Shown here in pieces: positions 6,806 to 14,674 of a DNA stretch of 36,475 bases. The DNA comes from an uncultured Clostridia bacterium. GTDB lineage: Bacteria; Bacillota; Clostridia; Oscillospirales; Oscillospiraceae. A program made the translations under genes and the position numbers. The stretch is taken from contig CAMUZA010000012.1 in assembly GCA_947165085.1 (NCBI GenBank), positions 1-36,475 of the forward strand. Reading direction: 5' to 3'. Numbering within the stretch: the stretch's first letter is position 1; the number at the start of each line of letters is the position of its first letter. The notes beneath the pieces were generated by a model. The model made no database searches, had not been told where the DNA came from, and worked only from the letters and a program-made list of their open reading frames with translations.

Positions 6806-9193
6806 ATGAAACTGAACAGAAAATGGCTCAACGAAGAATTTGTTGACCTCTCGCATATTTCCGATAAGGAATTCGTCGAAACCCTGACCGTCGCAGGTCA
6901 GAAGGTGGAGACCTACGAGCGCATGGACGCGGAGATCTCCAACGTCGTTGTCGGCAAGGTGCTTTCCATCGTGCGCCACGAGAACTCCGACCACATGTGG
7001 GTCTGTCAGGTCGACGTCGGTAAGGACGAGCCCGTGCAGATCGTCACCGGCGCGCAGAACGTCCATGAGGGCGATCTTGTCCCCGCCGCTCTGCACAATT
7101 CCCGTCTGGTCGGCGGCGTGCACATCACCAAGGGCAAACTGCGCGGCGTGGAATCGAACGGCATGCTGTGCTCTCTCAAGGAGCTTGGTCTGACGCTCAA
7201 CGACTTCCCCTACGCCATTGAAGACGGTATCTGGATCCTGGAAGAAGACTGCAAGCCCGGCGACGATATCAACAAGATCATCGGCAACGACGACACCGTC
7301 GTAGATTTTGAGATCACGAACAACCGCCCGGACTGCTACAGCATCATCGGTCTGGCGAGAGAAGCTGCGGCAGCGTTCAATCTGCCGATGAAGCACCATG
7401 AGCCGGTCGTCAGAGGCGGCGCGGAAGGCGACCTTCTTGACCTGATCGACGTGGAAGTTCCTGCCGACGACCTTTGCCGCCGCTACACGGCGCGCATGGT
7501 ACGCAACGTCAAAATCGCGCCGTCTCCCAAGTGGCTGCGCCAGCGTCTGCGCGCCAACGGCGTGCGTCCGATCAACAACATCGTCGATATCACCAACTAC
7601 GTCATGCTCGAATACGGTCAGCCGATGCATGCCTTTGACTACCGCTATATCGGCTCGAAGAAAATCGTCGTGCGCAGAAGCGAAGAAAGCGAAACGCTGA
7701 CCACGCTGGACGGCACGGTGCGCGAGCTGACCCCCGGCATGCTCGTCATCGCCGACGGCGAAAAGCCGATCGGTCTGGCAGGCGTGATGGGCGGCGAGAA
7801 CAGCGAGATCGTCCCGGACACCGTCGACGTCGTCTTTGAATCCGCGAACTTCGACGGTACGTCCATCCGTCAGACCGCGCTTGCGCTCGGTATGCGCACG
7901 GAGTCCTCCGGCAAATTCGAAAAGAATATCGATCCGCTGCTGACCGTTCCCGCGGTCAACCGAGCCTGCGAGCTCGTTGAGCTTTTGGGCGCGGGCGAGG
8001 TCATGGACGGCATGATCGACATTCTGAATGAGATCCCGCAGCCGCGCGATCTGATTCTGGAGCCGGAGCGCATCAACTCCCTGCTCGGCACGGACATCTC
8101 CGAGGAGGATATGGTCGATTATCTGCGTCGTCTGGAGATCCCCGTCGAGGGCAGAACGATCCACGTTCCCTCCTGGCGTCCGGACCTCGTGCAGACGGCG
8201 GACATCGCCGAGGAAGTCGGCAGACTCTTCGGCTATAACGAGATCCCGACGACCGCGTTCAAAGGCGTTGCCACCGAGGGCGGCTACACCGGTACGATGA
8301 AGCTGGAAAACACGGTCGGCGCGCTCTGCCGCAGTCTCGGCTACAGCGAGATCCTGACCTATTCCTTCGTCTCGCCGTCTGTCTTCGACATGATCCGCCT
8401 GCCCGCCGATTCTCCCCTGCGCAGCACACTGAAGATCCAGAATCCGCTTGGCGAAGACGCTTCCATCATGCGCACCGTCGCGCTGCCGTCCATGCTGGCG
8501 ATCCTCTCGCGCAACAACGCCTACCACAACAGCGCGTGCAAGCTCTATGAGATGGCGAAGGTCTATCTGCCCAAAGAGGGACAGCTTCTGCCCGACGAAC
8601 CGAGGCACCTGCTGCTCGGCACCTATGGCGAGGGCGAAGATTTCTTCTCTCTCAAGGGCGAAATCGAGGCGATCTTCAAGGGAATGAACGTCAAGGGCGC
8701 TGCATATACTGCCGTCAAGGATAACCCGTCCTACCATCCCGGCCGCTGTGCGGAGATCACTGTACACGGCGTTTCGGTCGGCGTGTTCGGTCAGGTGCAT
8801 CCGCTGGTCGCAAAAAATTACGACATCAATGCGGAAATCTACGCCGCAGAGCTTGATTTTACCGCGCTGAGCGGCATGATTTCGCCCGAGGCGACATACG
8901 TTCCCCTGCCCAAGTATCCGGCGGTCAGCCGCGATATCGCCGTCGTCGCCGACGAAAAACTGACGGTCGCGCAGCTCGAAGCCTGCATCAGAAAGGCGGG
9001 CAGCAAGCTCCTGCGGGAGGTCAAGCTGTTCGACATCTACCGCGGCAAGGGCATCGACACGGGCAAGAAGAGCGTCGCGTTCAGTCTGACGCTCCGCGCG
9101 GACGACCGCACCCTCACCGACGCGGACTCCGACGGTGTGATCGCCACAGTGCTTGCCGCGCTGGATAAAGAATTCGGCGCAAAACTGCGGTAA
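6806..9193 (+). CDS. pheT: Phenylalanyl-tRNA synthetase beta subunit
   Basis: Editing and tRNA-binding subunit of PheRS. 795 residues, normal for bacteria. Domain order: N-terminal EMAP/OB-fold tRNA-binding domain (about 40-150, with KVLSIVRHENSDHMWVC), B3/B4 editing core (about 210-390, containing RPINNIVDITNYVMLEYG and GLAGVMGGENSEI), B5 domain (about 400-475, VPSWRPDLVQTADIAEEVGR), class II-like core, and the C-terminal ferredoxin-fold anticodon-binding domain (PKYPAVSRDIAVV to the end). Start ATG has AAGGAGG 8 bases upstream. No strong terminator is visible after the stop. Confidence 0.98.
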   Translation: MKLNRKWLNEEFVDLSHISDKEFVETLTVAGQKVETYERMDAEISNVVVGKVLSIVRHENSDHMWVCQVDVGKDEPVQIVTGAQNVHEGDLVPAALHNSRLVGGVHITKGKLRGVESNGMLCSLKELGLTLNDFPYAIEDGIWILEEDCKPGDDINKIIGNDDTVVDFEITNNRPDCYSIIGLAREAAAAFNLPMKHHEPVVRGGAEGDLLDLIDVEVPADDLCRRYTARMVRNVKIAPSPKWLRQRLRANGVRPINNIVDITNYVMLEYGQPMHAFDYRYIGSKKIVVRRSEESETLTTLDGTVRELTPGMLVIADGEKPIGLAGVMGGENSEIVPDTVDVVFESANFDGTSIRQTALALGMRTESSGKFEKNIDPLLTVPAVNRACELVELLGAGEVMDGMIDILNEIPQPRDLILEPERINSLLGTDISEEDMVDYLRRLEIPVEGRTIHVPSWRPDLVQTADIAEEVGRLFGYNEIPTTAFKGVATEGGYTGTMKLENTVGALCRSLGYSEILTYSFVSPSVFDMIRLPADSPLRSTLKIQNPLGEDASIMRTVALPSMLAILSRNNAYHNSACKLYEMAKVYLPKEGQLLPDEPRHLLLGTYGEGEDFFSLKGEIEAIFKGMNVKGAAYTAVKDNPSYHPGRCAEITVHGVSVGVFGQVHPLVAKNYDINAEIYAAELDFTALSGMISPEATYVPLPKYPAVSRDIAVVADEKLTVAQLEACIRKAGSKLLREVKLFDIYRGKGIDTGKKSVAFSLTLRADDRTLTDADSDGVIATVLAALDKEFGAKLR

Positions 9194-9230
9194 TTCATCG
9201 TTTTGTTACCAAATTGTTTCAGATTTTTGC

Positions 9231-9259
9231 TTTACATTATCGGAACAATAGAATATAAT
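9231..9259 (+). promoter_or_regulatory. Promoter of ireB
   Basis: TTTACA (9231-9236), 17-base spacer, perfect TATAAT (9254-9259), 30 bases before the TTG start of ireB. This separates ireB from the pheST transcript. Confidence 0.75.
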
Positions 9260-9289
9260 GAATAAACTAAGATAAAGGAGGCGTGCGTT

Positions 9290-9535
9290 TTGGATCATAA
9301 CACCATAAAATTTACGGTACCCGCTGACACCAATGATGAGATGAAGGAAATCCTTTCCCAAGTCTACCGTTCCCTGACCGAAAAGGGCTACAATCCGATC
9401 AATCAGATCGTTGGTTATATCCTCTCCGAGGATCCGACCTATATCACCAACCACAATAACGCTCGCAGCCTCATCTGCAAGCTCGACCGCGACGAGCTTC
9501 TTCAGGAGCTTGTCCGTCACTATCTTTTTGATTGA
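9290..9535 (+). CDS. ireB: IreB family regulatory phosphoprotein
   Basis: Small cytoplasmic protein of the UPF0297/IreB family. In Enterococcus IreB is phosphorylated by the PASTA kinase IreK and affects cell-wall stress and cephalosporin tolerance. 81 residues, a full-length match in character: the [16 protein letters not shown] segment, then [22 protein letters not shown] and a C-terminal [13 protein letters not shown]. The start is a TTG at 9290 with AAAGGAGG 7 bases upstream; no in-frame ATG would give the conserved N-terminus. In many Firmicutes it sits with ruvX and alaS; here it is a single-gene unit with its own promoter and terminator. Confidence 0.92.
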   Translation: MDHNTIKFTVPADTNDEMKEILSQVYRSLTEKGYNPINQIVGYILSEDPTYITNHNNARSLICKLDRDELLQELVRHYLFD

Positions 9536-9545
9536 TCTTCATGCG

Positions 9546-9580
9546 CGGGGCTTTCGTTCATTCGGAAGCCCCGTTCCGTT
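9546..9580 (+). terminator. Terminator after ireB
   Basis: CGGGGCTTTCG (9546-9556) pairs with CGGAAGCCCCG (9563-9573) around a six-base loop with one G-T pair, followed by a moderately T-rich stretch. Confidence 0.7.
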
Positions 9581-9631
9581 TCATTCTAACATCCATTCCC
9601 TCGCGCCGGACCAAGTCTTCTGAGAAAATGG

Positions 9632-9660
9632 TTGACATTATCATATCAATGTGTTACGAT
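9632..9660 (+). promoter_or_regulatory. Promoter of the 9689-9979 gene
   Basis: Perfect TTGACA (9632-9637), 17-base spacer, TACGAT (9655-9660). The start codon is 29 bases downstream. Confidence 0.7.
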
Positions 9661-9688
9661 TTGGTTACATTTATTATCGGAGGTATCT

Positions 9689-9979
9689 ATGTCTGAGAAG
9701 AAAGAAGTCCTGATGTACAAGGGGCATCCTTTGATGCGGAAGGACAATCTGATCTATTACGGCTCCATGGCGGATGAATACATCGTCATGCTGCAGGTAC
9801 TTGAATCCAAAAAAATGAACGATCTGGATCTTGCAACGAAGGTCTCCGTGCAGCTGCAGCTCACCGATCCGAACGCGAAAGCGCGCGACCGCGTTGTGAA
9901 AAAGAGCGAAAAAGACGGCTTCTACACGGCTTTGGATGTTGGCTGTGTGTGGCTGGAGCGTGCATTGAACGCAAAATAA
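9689..9979 (+). CDS. Conserved-looking 96-residue protein of unknown function
   Basis: I do not recognise a named family. The protein is soluble, with an N-terminal MYKGHPLMRKDNLIYYG strand region, a probable helix DEYIVMLQVLESKKMNDLD, and a hydrophobic C-terminus. The start ATG 9689 was chosen because ATCGGAGG lies just upstream; longer in-frame starts would overlap the promoter. Own promoter; the NlpC/P60 gene follows 15 bases later, so the two are probably cotranscribed. Confidence 0.72.
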   Translation: MSEKKEVLMYKGHPLMRKDNLIYYGSMADEYIVMLQVLESKKMNDLDLATKVSVQLQLTDPNAKARDRVVKKSEKDGFYTALDVGCVWLERALNAK

Positions 9980-9994
9980 ATCCTGGAGTTTTGA

Positions 9995-10918
9995 ATGAAA
10001 CGGATCTTACAATTTGCCTTTATGCTTGCGGTCTGTCTGGTGCTTCTGCCGCTGTTTCTGCAGGAAGCGTCTGCCAGCGAGCCGAAAACGGCGATCGGCA
10101 CGGTGCAGTCCAACGACGGTCTGCGGCTGCGCGAAAAGCCGGATAAGTTCTCGGCGACCATCACGATCGCGCAGGACGGAGATACGGTCCTCATCCTCCG
10201 CAAGGAGGGCGACTGGTATCTCGTCAACTACAATCTGTATATCGGCTACATGCATCAGAATTATCTGATCGTCACCGACCGTCTGGAGGTCGATCTCGGC
10301 GAAGGCGCGATCGACGCGGATCTTGTGAATCTGCGCAGCGGTCCGGACGAACGCAGTCCGATGCTCTATCAGTTGGACCGCGACGAGCGCGTACATATCC
10401 TCGGCTTTGCCAACGGCTGGTACCGCGTCCTGCAGGAGGAAACGACCGGCTACATCCGCAGCGATGAGATCGCCCTGCTGGAAAAGCCAGCTCACAACAC
10501 GGACGGCGTTGCGTGGGTCGCGGATGAAAACGATCCGACCGCCTGCAGTCCTGCCGGCGAGCAGATCGCCGCGTGCGCAAGGCAGTATCTCGGCTGCGCC
10601 TACGTCTACGGCGGCGAGTCCCCTTCCGGCTTTGACTGCTCCGGTTTTGTGCAGTACGTCTACGCGCAGCTCGGCTACACGGTCAACCGCACCGCGACGG
10701 CGCAGCTTGCCGACGGCTACAACGTTCCCTATGACAGTCTGCTGCCGGGCGATATTATTTACTTCGGCTACGGCAGTACCGCAACCCACGTCGGCATCTA
10801 TCTCGGCAACGGAGAATTCATCCATGCACAAAGCTCCGCGACCGGCGTCGTCATCACCGCGCTCTCCGACCCATGGTATGCAAGCCGCTATCTGTGCGCG
10901 CACCGCATTGCAAGTTAA
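9995..10918 (+). CDS. Secreted SH3b-SH3b-NlpC/P60 peptidoglycan hydrolase
   Basis: Exported cell-wall endopeptidase, expected to cut peptide stems of peptidoglycan (commonly the D-Glu to diamino acid bond). Order: signal peptide (1 to about 28, cut near ASASE), first bacterial SH3 domain (about 35-95, with GLRLREKPDKFSA), second SH3 domain (about 105-165, with LVNLRSGPDERSPM), then the NlpC/P60 domain. Catalytic Cys215 is in FDCSGFVQYVY, His265 in THVGIYLG, and a third polar position lies near FIHAQ. 307 residues. Start ATG has TGGAG upstream. The neighbouring spoVAD suggests a possible spore or mother-cell role, but the domain set is equally common in vegetative wall turnover. Confidence 0.93.
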   Translation: MKRILQFAFMLAVCLVLLPLFLQEASASEPKTAIGTVQSNDGLRLREKPDKFSATITIAQDGDTVLILRKEGDWYLVNYNLYIGYMHQNYLIVTDRLEVDLGEGAIDADLVNLRSGPDERSPMLYQLDRDERVHILGFANGWYRVLQEETTGYIRSDEIALLEKPAHNTDGVAWVADENDPTACSPAGEQIAACARQYLGCAYVYGGESPSGFDCSGFVQYVYAQLGYTVNRTATAQLADGYNVPYDSLLPGDIIYFGYGSTATHVGIYLGNGEFIHAQSSATGVVITALSDPWYASRYLCAHRIAS

Positions 10919-10930
10919 TTGTCAAAATTT

Positions 10931-10960
10931 ACCGCTCTCTTCGCAGGGCGGTATTTTTTT
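10931..10960 (+). terminator. Terminator after the NlpC/P60 gene
   Basis: ACCGCTCT (10931-10938) pairs with AGGGCGGT (10945-10952), six-base loop, one G-T pair, followed by a run of seven T (10954-10960). Confidence 0.85.
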
Positions 10961-10978
10961 GCGCTTCTGCACATAATA
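10951..10978 (+). promoter_or_regulatory. Possible forespore (sigma-G/F type) promoter of spoVAD
   Basis: CATAATA (10972-10978) matches the sigma-G -10 consensus CATHMTA. A weaker GTATT (10951-10955) lies 16 bases upstream where a -35 should be. spoVA genes are forespore-expressed in known species, so this is plausible, but the -35 overlaps the preceding terminator and the match is short. Confidence 0.35.
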
Positions 10979-11005
10979 GAGGCAGATCATTCACGGAGGA
11001 AGTCT

Positions 11006-12025
11006 ATGGAATCAGCACATCGCGGCAAGCAGAGCTTCGTGTTCCGCGAAGCGCCCGCCATCCTCGCCTTTGCGTCCGTCGCCGGAAAAAAGGAAGCGGA
11101 AGGGCCGCTCGGAAACACGTTTGACAAAACCGCAAAGGACACGAAATTCAACCAGAAAACATGGGAAAAGGCGGAAACGCAGATGCAGAAAACTGCCATG
11201 GAGCTTGCGCTCCAAAAGGCGAATCTGCGTGAAGATCAGCTTGACGCGGCCTTCGTCGGCGACCTGCTCAACCAGTGCGTCGGCTCGAGCTTCTGCATGC
11301 GCGAGCGCGACATCCCCACGTTCGGACTGTACGGAGCGTGTTCCACGATGGCGGAAAGCCTGATGCTGGCGGCAATGAGCGTCAACGGGGGCTACTGCCG
11401 CAGTGCGCTTGCCCTGACCTCCTCGCATTTTGCTTCCTCAGAGCGGCAATACCGCTTTCCGCTCGCCTACGGCGGTCAGCGCACTCCGACCGCCCAGTGG
11501 ACGGTGACCGGCGCCGGCGCGGTCGTGGTCGGACAGAAGGGCGACGGTCCGTTTCTTCTGAACGCGACGGTCGGGTCGATCATCGACGCCGGGATCAAGG
11601 ACGCGGCGAATATGGGCGCGGCGATGGCGCCCGCCGCGTATGAAACGATCCGCGCCCATTTTGACGACCTCGGCACATCGCCGGAAGACTATGATCTGAT
11701 CGTAACAGGCGATCTCGGAAAACTGGGGTATCAGCTCATGAAAGACCTGTTCGACCGCGACGGCGTAAAGCTGGAAGATCGCTATCAGGACTGCGGCGTC
11801 ATGATCTTTGACTGCAAGCGGCAGGACGTCCACTGCGGCGGCAGCGGCTGCGGCTGCAGCGCGAGCGTCCTGTGCGGACACCTGCTGAAGAAGATGCGGC
11901 AGCAGGAGATCGGCAAGCTGCTGTTCTGCGGCACGGGCGCTCTGCTGTCTCCCCTGACCACGCAGCAGGGCGAATCCATTCCCGCCGTCTGCCACGCGGT
12001 CACAATATGCGCGGAAAGGAGCTGA
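11006..12025 (+). CDS. spoVAD: Stage V sporulation protein AD
   Basis: Component of the SpoVA machinery that moves dipicolinic acid (Ca-DPA) into the forespore and out on germination; SpoVAD is the peripheral DPA-binding subunit with a thiolase-like fold. 339 residues. Family stretches: GPLGNTFDKTAKDTKFNQ, the DAAFVGDLLNQC segment, FGLYGACSTMAESL (thiolase-like nucleophile region), SSHFASSERQYRFPLAYG, QWTVTGAGAVVV, DYDLIVTGDLGKLG and the Cys-rich GGSGCGCSASVLC. ATG 11006 has CGGAGG upstream. spoVAE follows after 4 bases. The usual partner gene spoVAC is not upstream; the window shows an NlpC/P60 gene there instead. Confidence 0.97.
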   Translation: MESAHRGKQSFVFREAPAILAFASVAGKKEAEGPLGNTFDKTAKDTKFNQKTWEKAETQMQKTAMELALQKANLREDQLDAAFVGDLLNQCVGSSFCMRERDIPTFGLYGACSTMAESLMLAAMSVNGGYCRSALALTSSHFASSERQYRFPLAYGGQRTPTAQWTVTGAGAVVVGQKGDGPFLLNATVGSIIDAGIKDAANMGAAMAPAAYETIRAHFDDLGTSPEDYDLIVTGDLGKLGYQLMKDLFDRDGVKLEDRYQDCGVMIFDCKRQDVHCGGSGCGCSASVLCGHLLKKMRQQEIGKLLFCGTGALLSPLTTQQGESIPAVCHAVTICAERS

Positions 12026-12029
12026 GAAA

Positions 12030-12383
12030 ATGGACTATCTGTGGGCGTTTGTAATCGGCGGCGCACTGTGCGTCATCGGTCAGATCCTGATCGACAAAAC
12101 AAAGCTGACGCCGGCGAGAATCCTCGTTTCCTACGTTGTCGCAGGCGTTTTCTTAGGCGCGATCGGACTGTACCAGAAGTTTGCGGACTTCGCGGGCGCA
12201 GGCGCAACCGTTCCGCTGACGGGCTTCGGCAATACGCTTGCGAAGGGCGTCCGTGAAGCGGTCATGAAGGACGGATTTCTCGGAATCTTTACCGGCGGAC
12301 TCACGGCTGCCGCCGCCGGAATATGTGCAGCAGTTTTTTTCGGACTGCTTGCAGGTTTGGTTTTTAAGCCGAAGGATAAATAA
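12030..12383 (+). CDS. spoVAE: Stage V sporulation protein AE
   Basis: Small integral membrane protein of the SpoVA channel. 117 residues with three to four hydrophobic helices (about 3-20, 30-47, 88-110) and the family motifs GGALCVIGQILID, LTPARILVSYVVAG and TGFGNTLAKGVREAV. ATG is preceded by AAAGGAG and lies 4 bases after the spoVAD stop, so translation is probably coupled. The SpoVAC-type membrane partner is not in the window. Confidence 0.95.
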   Translation: MDYLWAFVIGGALCVIGQILIDKTKLTPARILVSYVVAGVFLGAIGLYQKFADFAGAGATVPLTGFGNTLAKGVREAVMKDGFLGIFTGGLTAAAAGICAAVFFGLLAGLVFKPKDK

Positions 12384-12445
12384 CGCAGCCGCGGGTATAC
12401 TAACAGTGCGGAATCATCCGTAAATACAATAAGGGGGATAAACTC

Positions 12446-12553
12446 ATGGAAAACCGTAATCAGAACAGCAACCAGAACAAGAATCAGAATCAGAATCAGA
12501 ACAATCATCAGAGCAGCAATCAGAATAACCAGAGCAATCAGGACCGCAGATAA
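12446..12553 (+). CDS. 35-residue Asn/Gln-rich peptide
   Basis: ATG 12446 to TAA 12551-12553, with AGGGGG 8-9 bases upstream. The translation is almost wholly Asn and Gln with a few Ser, Lys and Arg: it begins MENRNQNSNQNKNQ and ends NQSNQDRR. I do not recognise it. The codons alternate (both AAT and AAC, CAG only), which argues for a translated sequence and against a simple DNA slippage repeat. It lies 62 bases after spoVAE and is followed by a strong hairpin, so it may be part of, or just behind, the spoVA transcript. Small Asn/Gln-rich proteins are found in spore coats or exosporium of some sporeformers; that role here is a guess. Confidence 0.6.
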   Translation: MENRNQNSNQNKNQNQNQNNHQSSNQNNQSNQDRR

Positions 12554-12562
12554 GAACGCATA

Positions 12563-12593
12563 CGCAGTGCCGTCACTTTTTGACGGCACTGCG
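12563..12593 (+). terminator. 13-bp perfect hairpin after the Asn/Gln-rich gene
   Basis: CGCAGTGCCGTCA (12563-12575), loop CTTTT, TGACGGCACTGCG (12581-12593). Perfect pairing, but only a weak T-rich tail follows, so termination strength is uncertain. Confidence 0.55.
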
Positions 12594-12641
12594 CGAATAT
12601 TTCCGCCGCTTTGCGGCAACGCTATACATGAGGTGATTAGG

Positions 12642-13073
12642 TTGAGCAACGAAATCGATATGCTGAACTCCATACGGAAGACTACGCAGATGGGCTGTTA
12701 CGGAATCAAGGCGGTCATGAACGAGACGGTCAACCGCAATTTCCGTTCCGCACTGCGGCAGCAATACGAGGAGTACGCAAATATTTACGAGGAAGCAAAT
12801 CAGCTTTTGCAGGACCGCTGCGGCAAGCCGAAGGACGTCACGCCGATCGCCCGTTACGGCTCGGCGCTGTCGTCCAAGCTCCGCGTGCGCGCTTCAATCG
12901 ACCCGACAGCGAAGATTGCGGAGCTGATGCTGCAGGGCAATACCCGCGGCATGATCAAGAGCATGCACAATATCCGCACGATGGGCATGCTGGAGCCGAA
13001 GGTCTCTGGTCTTTCCAAGCGGCTCCTGCAGACGGAGCAGGACAATATCAATCAGATGAAACAATACCTGTAA
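12642..13073 (+). CDS. Helical 143-residue protein (possible DUF2383/ferritin-like four-helix bundle)
   Basis: Almost entirely helical: NEIDMLNSIRKTTQMGCYGI, then VNRNFRSALRQQYEEYANIY with EEANQLL, and a C-terminal pair around MIKSMHNIRTMGML and LSKRLLQTEQDNINQM. This pattern suits a four-helix bundle of the kind found in spore-associated and stress proteins, but the ferritin metal ligands are not obvious, so family assignment is tentative. The start is TTG 12642, with GAGGTGA 6 bases upstream; the longer in-frame ATG start at 12567 lies inside the upstream hairpin and is unlikely. Single gene between two hairpins in the sporulation block. Confidence 0.7.
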   Translation: MSNEIDMLNSIRKTTQMGCYGIKAVMNETVNRNFRSALRQQYEEYANIYEEANQLLQDRCGKPKDVTPIARYGSALSSKLRVRASIDPTAKIAELMLQGNTRGMIKSMHNIRTMGMLEPKVSGLSKRLLQTEQDNINQMKQYL

Positions 13074-13104
13074 GAAGGGTGCAGTCAGCACCCTTCTTAT
13101 TTGT
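13072..13104 (+). terminator. Terminator after the helical-protein gene
   Basis: AAGAAGGGTGC (13072-13082), loop AGTCA, GCACCCTTCTT (13088-13098), then ATTTGTT. Perfect 11-bp stem overlapping the stop codon. Confidence 0.85.
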
Positions 13105-13134
13105 TCCGCATATACTTTTTCGAGGAGGTGTATT

Positions 13135-13521
13135 ATGACCGGAACCGGATACTTGACCGTTCGCATCTCTACATCCGACGCGGAGCTTCCGATCCAGGAC
13201 GCGACCGTGACTGTCACGCAGAATACGCCCGGCGGCGTCAAGCTGCTTGCCGTGCGGATCACGGACCGAAGCGGCGTTGTGCCGAATATCGCGATCGTGA
13301 CCCCAGAGCTGGACGAAAGCCTTTCTCCCGGCGGACCGATCCCCTACGCCGTCGTGGACGTCACGGTGGACCGTCCGGGCTATGACCGCGCGCTGGTCGA
13401 AAACGTCCAGCTCTTTCCCGGCATCCAGTCACAGCAGGATATCTCGCTCGTGCCGCAGAGCAGAGCGCCGGAGGTGTTTAACATGACGGACGTCGTGGAC
13501 ATCACAGCGCAGGATCTGTAG
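13135..13521 (+). CDS. N-terminal part of a split SleC-type cortex-lytic protein
   Basis: 128 residues with one beta-sandwich, carboxypeptidase-regulatory-like domain: GYLTVRISTSDAELPIQDAT, VTQNTPGGVKLLAVRITD, IPYAVVDVTVDRPGYD and a closing QQDISLVPQ. In single-chain SleC-type proteins of other Clostridia such a domain forms the N-terminal pre/pro region, followed by the SpoIID-like catalytic part. Here it ends at TAG 13519-13521, and the next gene starts two bases later in a different frame with exactly the missing continuation. ATG 13135 has GAGGAGG upstream. It has no signal peptide, as expected for a protein made in the mother cell and packed into the spore. Confidence 0.72.
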   Translation: MTGTGYLTVRISTSDAELPIQDATVTVTQNTPGGVKLLAVRITDRSGVVPNIAIVTPELDESLSPGGPIPYAVVDVTVDRPGYDRALVENVQLFPGIQSQQDISLVPQSRAPEVFNMTDVVDITAQDL

Positions 13522-13523
13522 CC

Positions 13524-14663
13524 ATGGTCAGCATCGTGCCGTACATACCGAAAACGATCGTCGTTCATCTGGGACTGCCGGATTCCTACGCCGCAAACGT
13601 TGAAGTCACCTTCAGCGACTATGTGAAGAACGTCGCGTCCAGCGAGGTCTATCCCACATGGGACGAAAGCGCGCTTCGGGCGAACATCCTCGCGATCACG
13701 TCCTTTGCGCTCAATCGGTTTTATACCGAATTCTACCGCAGCCGCGGGTACGGCTTCGATATCACGTCCACCACGGAGATCGACCAGAAATTCATCTACG
13801 GGAGGAACTTTTTTGACACGATCTCGGAGCTTGCCGACAGTCTTTACACCAGCTATATCCGGCGCGTCGGCTTTATCGAGCCGCTGGCTGCGAAATTCTG
13901 CAACGGAACGACCGTCACCTGCGCGGGATTGAGTCAGTGGGGCTCGCAGGATCTTGCGGCGCAGGGTCTGAGCGCCGTTCAGATCCTGCGCAGATACTAC
14001 GGCAGCAATATTGAGATCGTCACCAACGCGCCGGTGCGCGGCTATACGCCCTCCTACCCCGGCACGCCGCTCAGGATCGGCTCACGCGGCGCGAAGGTTC
14101 TGCAGGCGCAGATCATTTTGAACCGGATCGGCAGGAATTATCCGGCGATCCCACGTATTTTCCCCGAAGACGGGATATTCGGACGGCAGACGGAAGCTGC
14201 GGTCTTGGCTCTGCAGCGGATCTTCAATCTTACGCCGGATGGCGTGATCGGCAGATCGACGTGGAATCAGATGGAACAGCTCTACGTCGCCGTCAACCGG
14301 CTCAACGAGCTCGAATCGCTGGGGCAGACCTACATTTCGTTTGACTGGCAGGCGCCGGACCGTCTCCAGGAGGGCAGCCGCGGTCAGCAGGTGCGGCAGC
14401 TTCAATATATGCTGCAGGTGCTTTCTGACTATCTGCCGACCATACCGCGGATCAATATCGACGGCATTTACGGTCCGCGGACGCAGGCGGCGGTAACAGC
14501 ATATCAGCGGTTTGCCGGGCTGACGCCGGACGGCATCGTTGGTCCTGCGACGTGGAACTCCATGCGCAACCGCGTTGCCGGCATTCTCGGTGCGTCGGAC
14601 TCCTCGTTTCTGCAATACCCCGGGCGTCCGCTGCGGCTTAACGACCGAGACAATAATATCTGA
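13524..14663 (+). CDS. SpoIID-like/SleC-type spore cortex-lytic protein with two PG-binding domains
   Basis: Predicted lytic transglycosylase acting on spore cortex during germination. Residues about 10-175 are a SpoIID/SleC-like catalytic domain: FSDYVKNVASSEVYPTW holds Glu41, the position of the SpoIID catalytic glutamate, followed by LRANILAITSFALNRFYTE, DQKFIYGRNFFD, and CAGLSQWGSQDLAAQG. Two PG_binding_1 domains follow (about 188-253 and 288-350), both with the DGIFG/DGIYG and LTPDGVIG/LTPDGIVG signatures. 379 residues; starts with ATG 13524 two bases after the upstream stop, with only AGGAT as ribosome binding site, so translational coupling is likely. SleC proper is activated by Csp proteases; none is in the window. 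Confidence 0.8.
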   Translation: MVSIVPYIPKTIVVHLGLPDSYAANVEVTFSDYVKNVASSEVYPTWDESALRANILAITSFALNRFYTEFYRSRGYGFDITSTTEIDQKFIYGRNFFDTISELADSLYTSYIRRVGFIEPLAAKFCNGTTVTCAGLSQWGSQDLAAQGLSAVQILRRYYGSNIEIVTNAPVRGYTPSYPGTPLRIGSRGAKVLQAQIILNRIGRNYPAIPRIFPEDGIFGRQTEAAVLALQRIFNLTPDGVIGRSTWNQMEQLYVAVNRLNELESLGQTYISFDWQAPDRLQEGSRGQQVRQLQYMLQVLSDYLPTIPRINIDGIYGPRTQAAVTAYQRFAGLTPDGIVGPATWNSMRNRVAGILGASDSSFLQYPGRPLRLNDRDNNI

Positions 14664-14674
14664 CAGGAGGCAGT

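Noticed and set aside
6779..8800. 673-codon open frame on the minus strand across pheT
   Set aside because: It mirrors pheT codon for codon with no ribosome site and an Arg/His/Asp-rich translation; it is a composition effect of the G+C-rich coding strand.
12395..12440. Sigma-E/G/K promoter before the Asn/Gln-rich gene
   Set aside because: AATACAAT resembles a sigma-E -10, but no -35 at correct spacing was found.
12446..12553. Simple trinucleotide slippage repeat or CRISPR-like array
   Set aside because: Repeat units are irregular in sequence and spacing and stay in frame over a whole start-to-stop gene with a ribosome site.
13109..13116. Sigma-E-like CATATACT before the SleC-like genes
   Set aside because: It is too close to the ribosome site (start of transcription would fall on the GAGGAGG), so it is unlikely to be a promoter.
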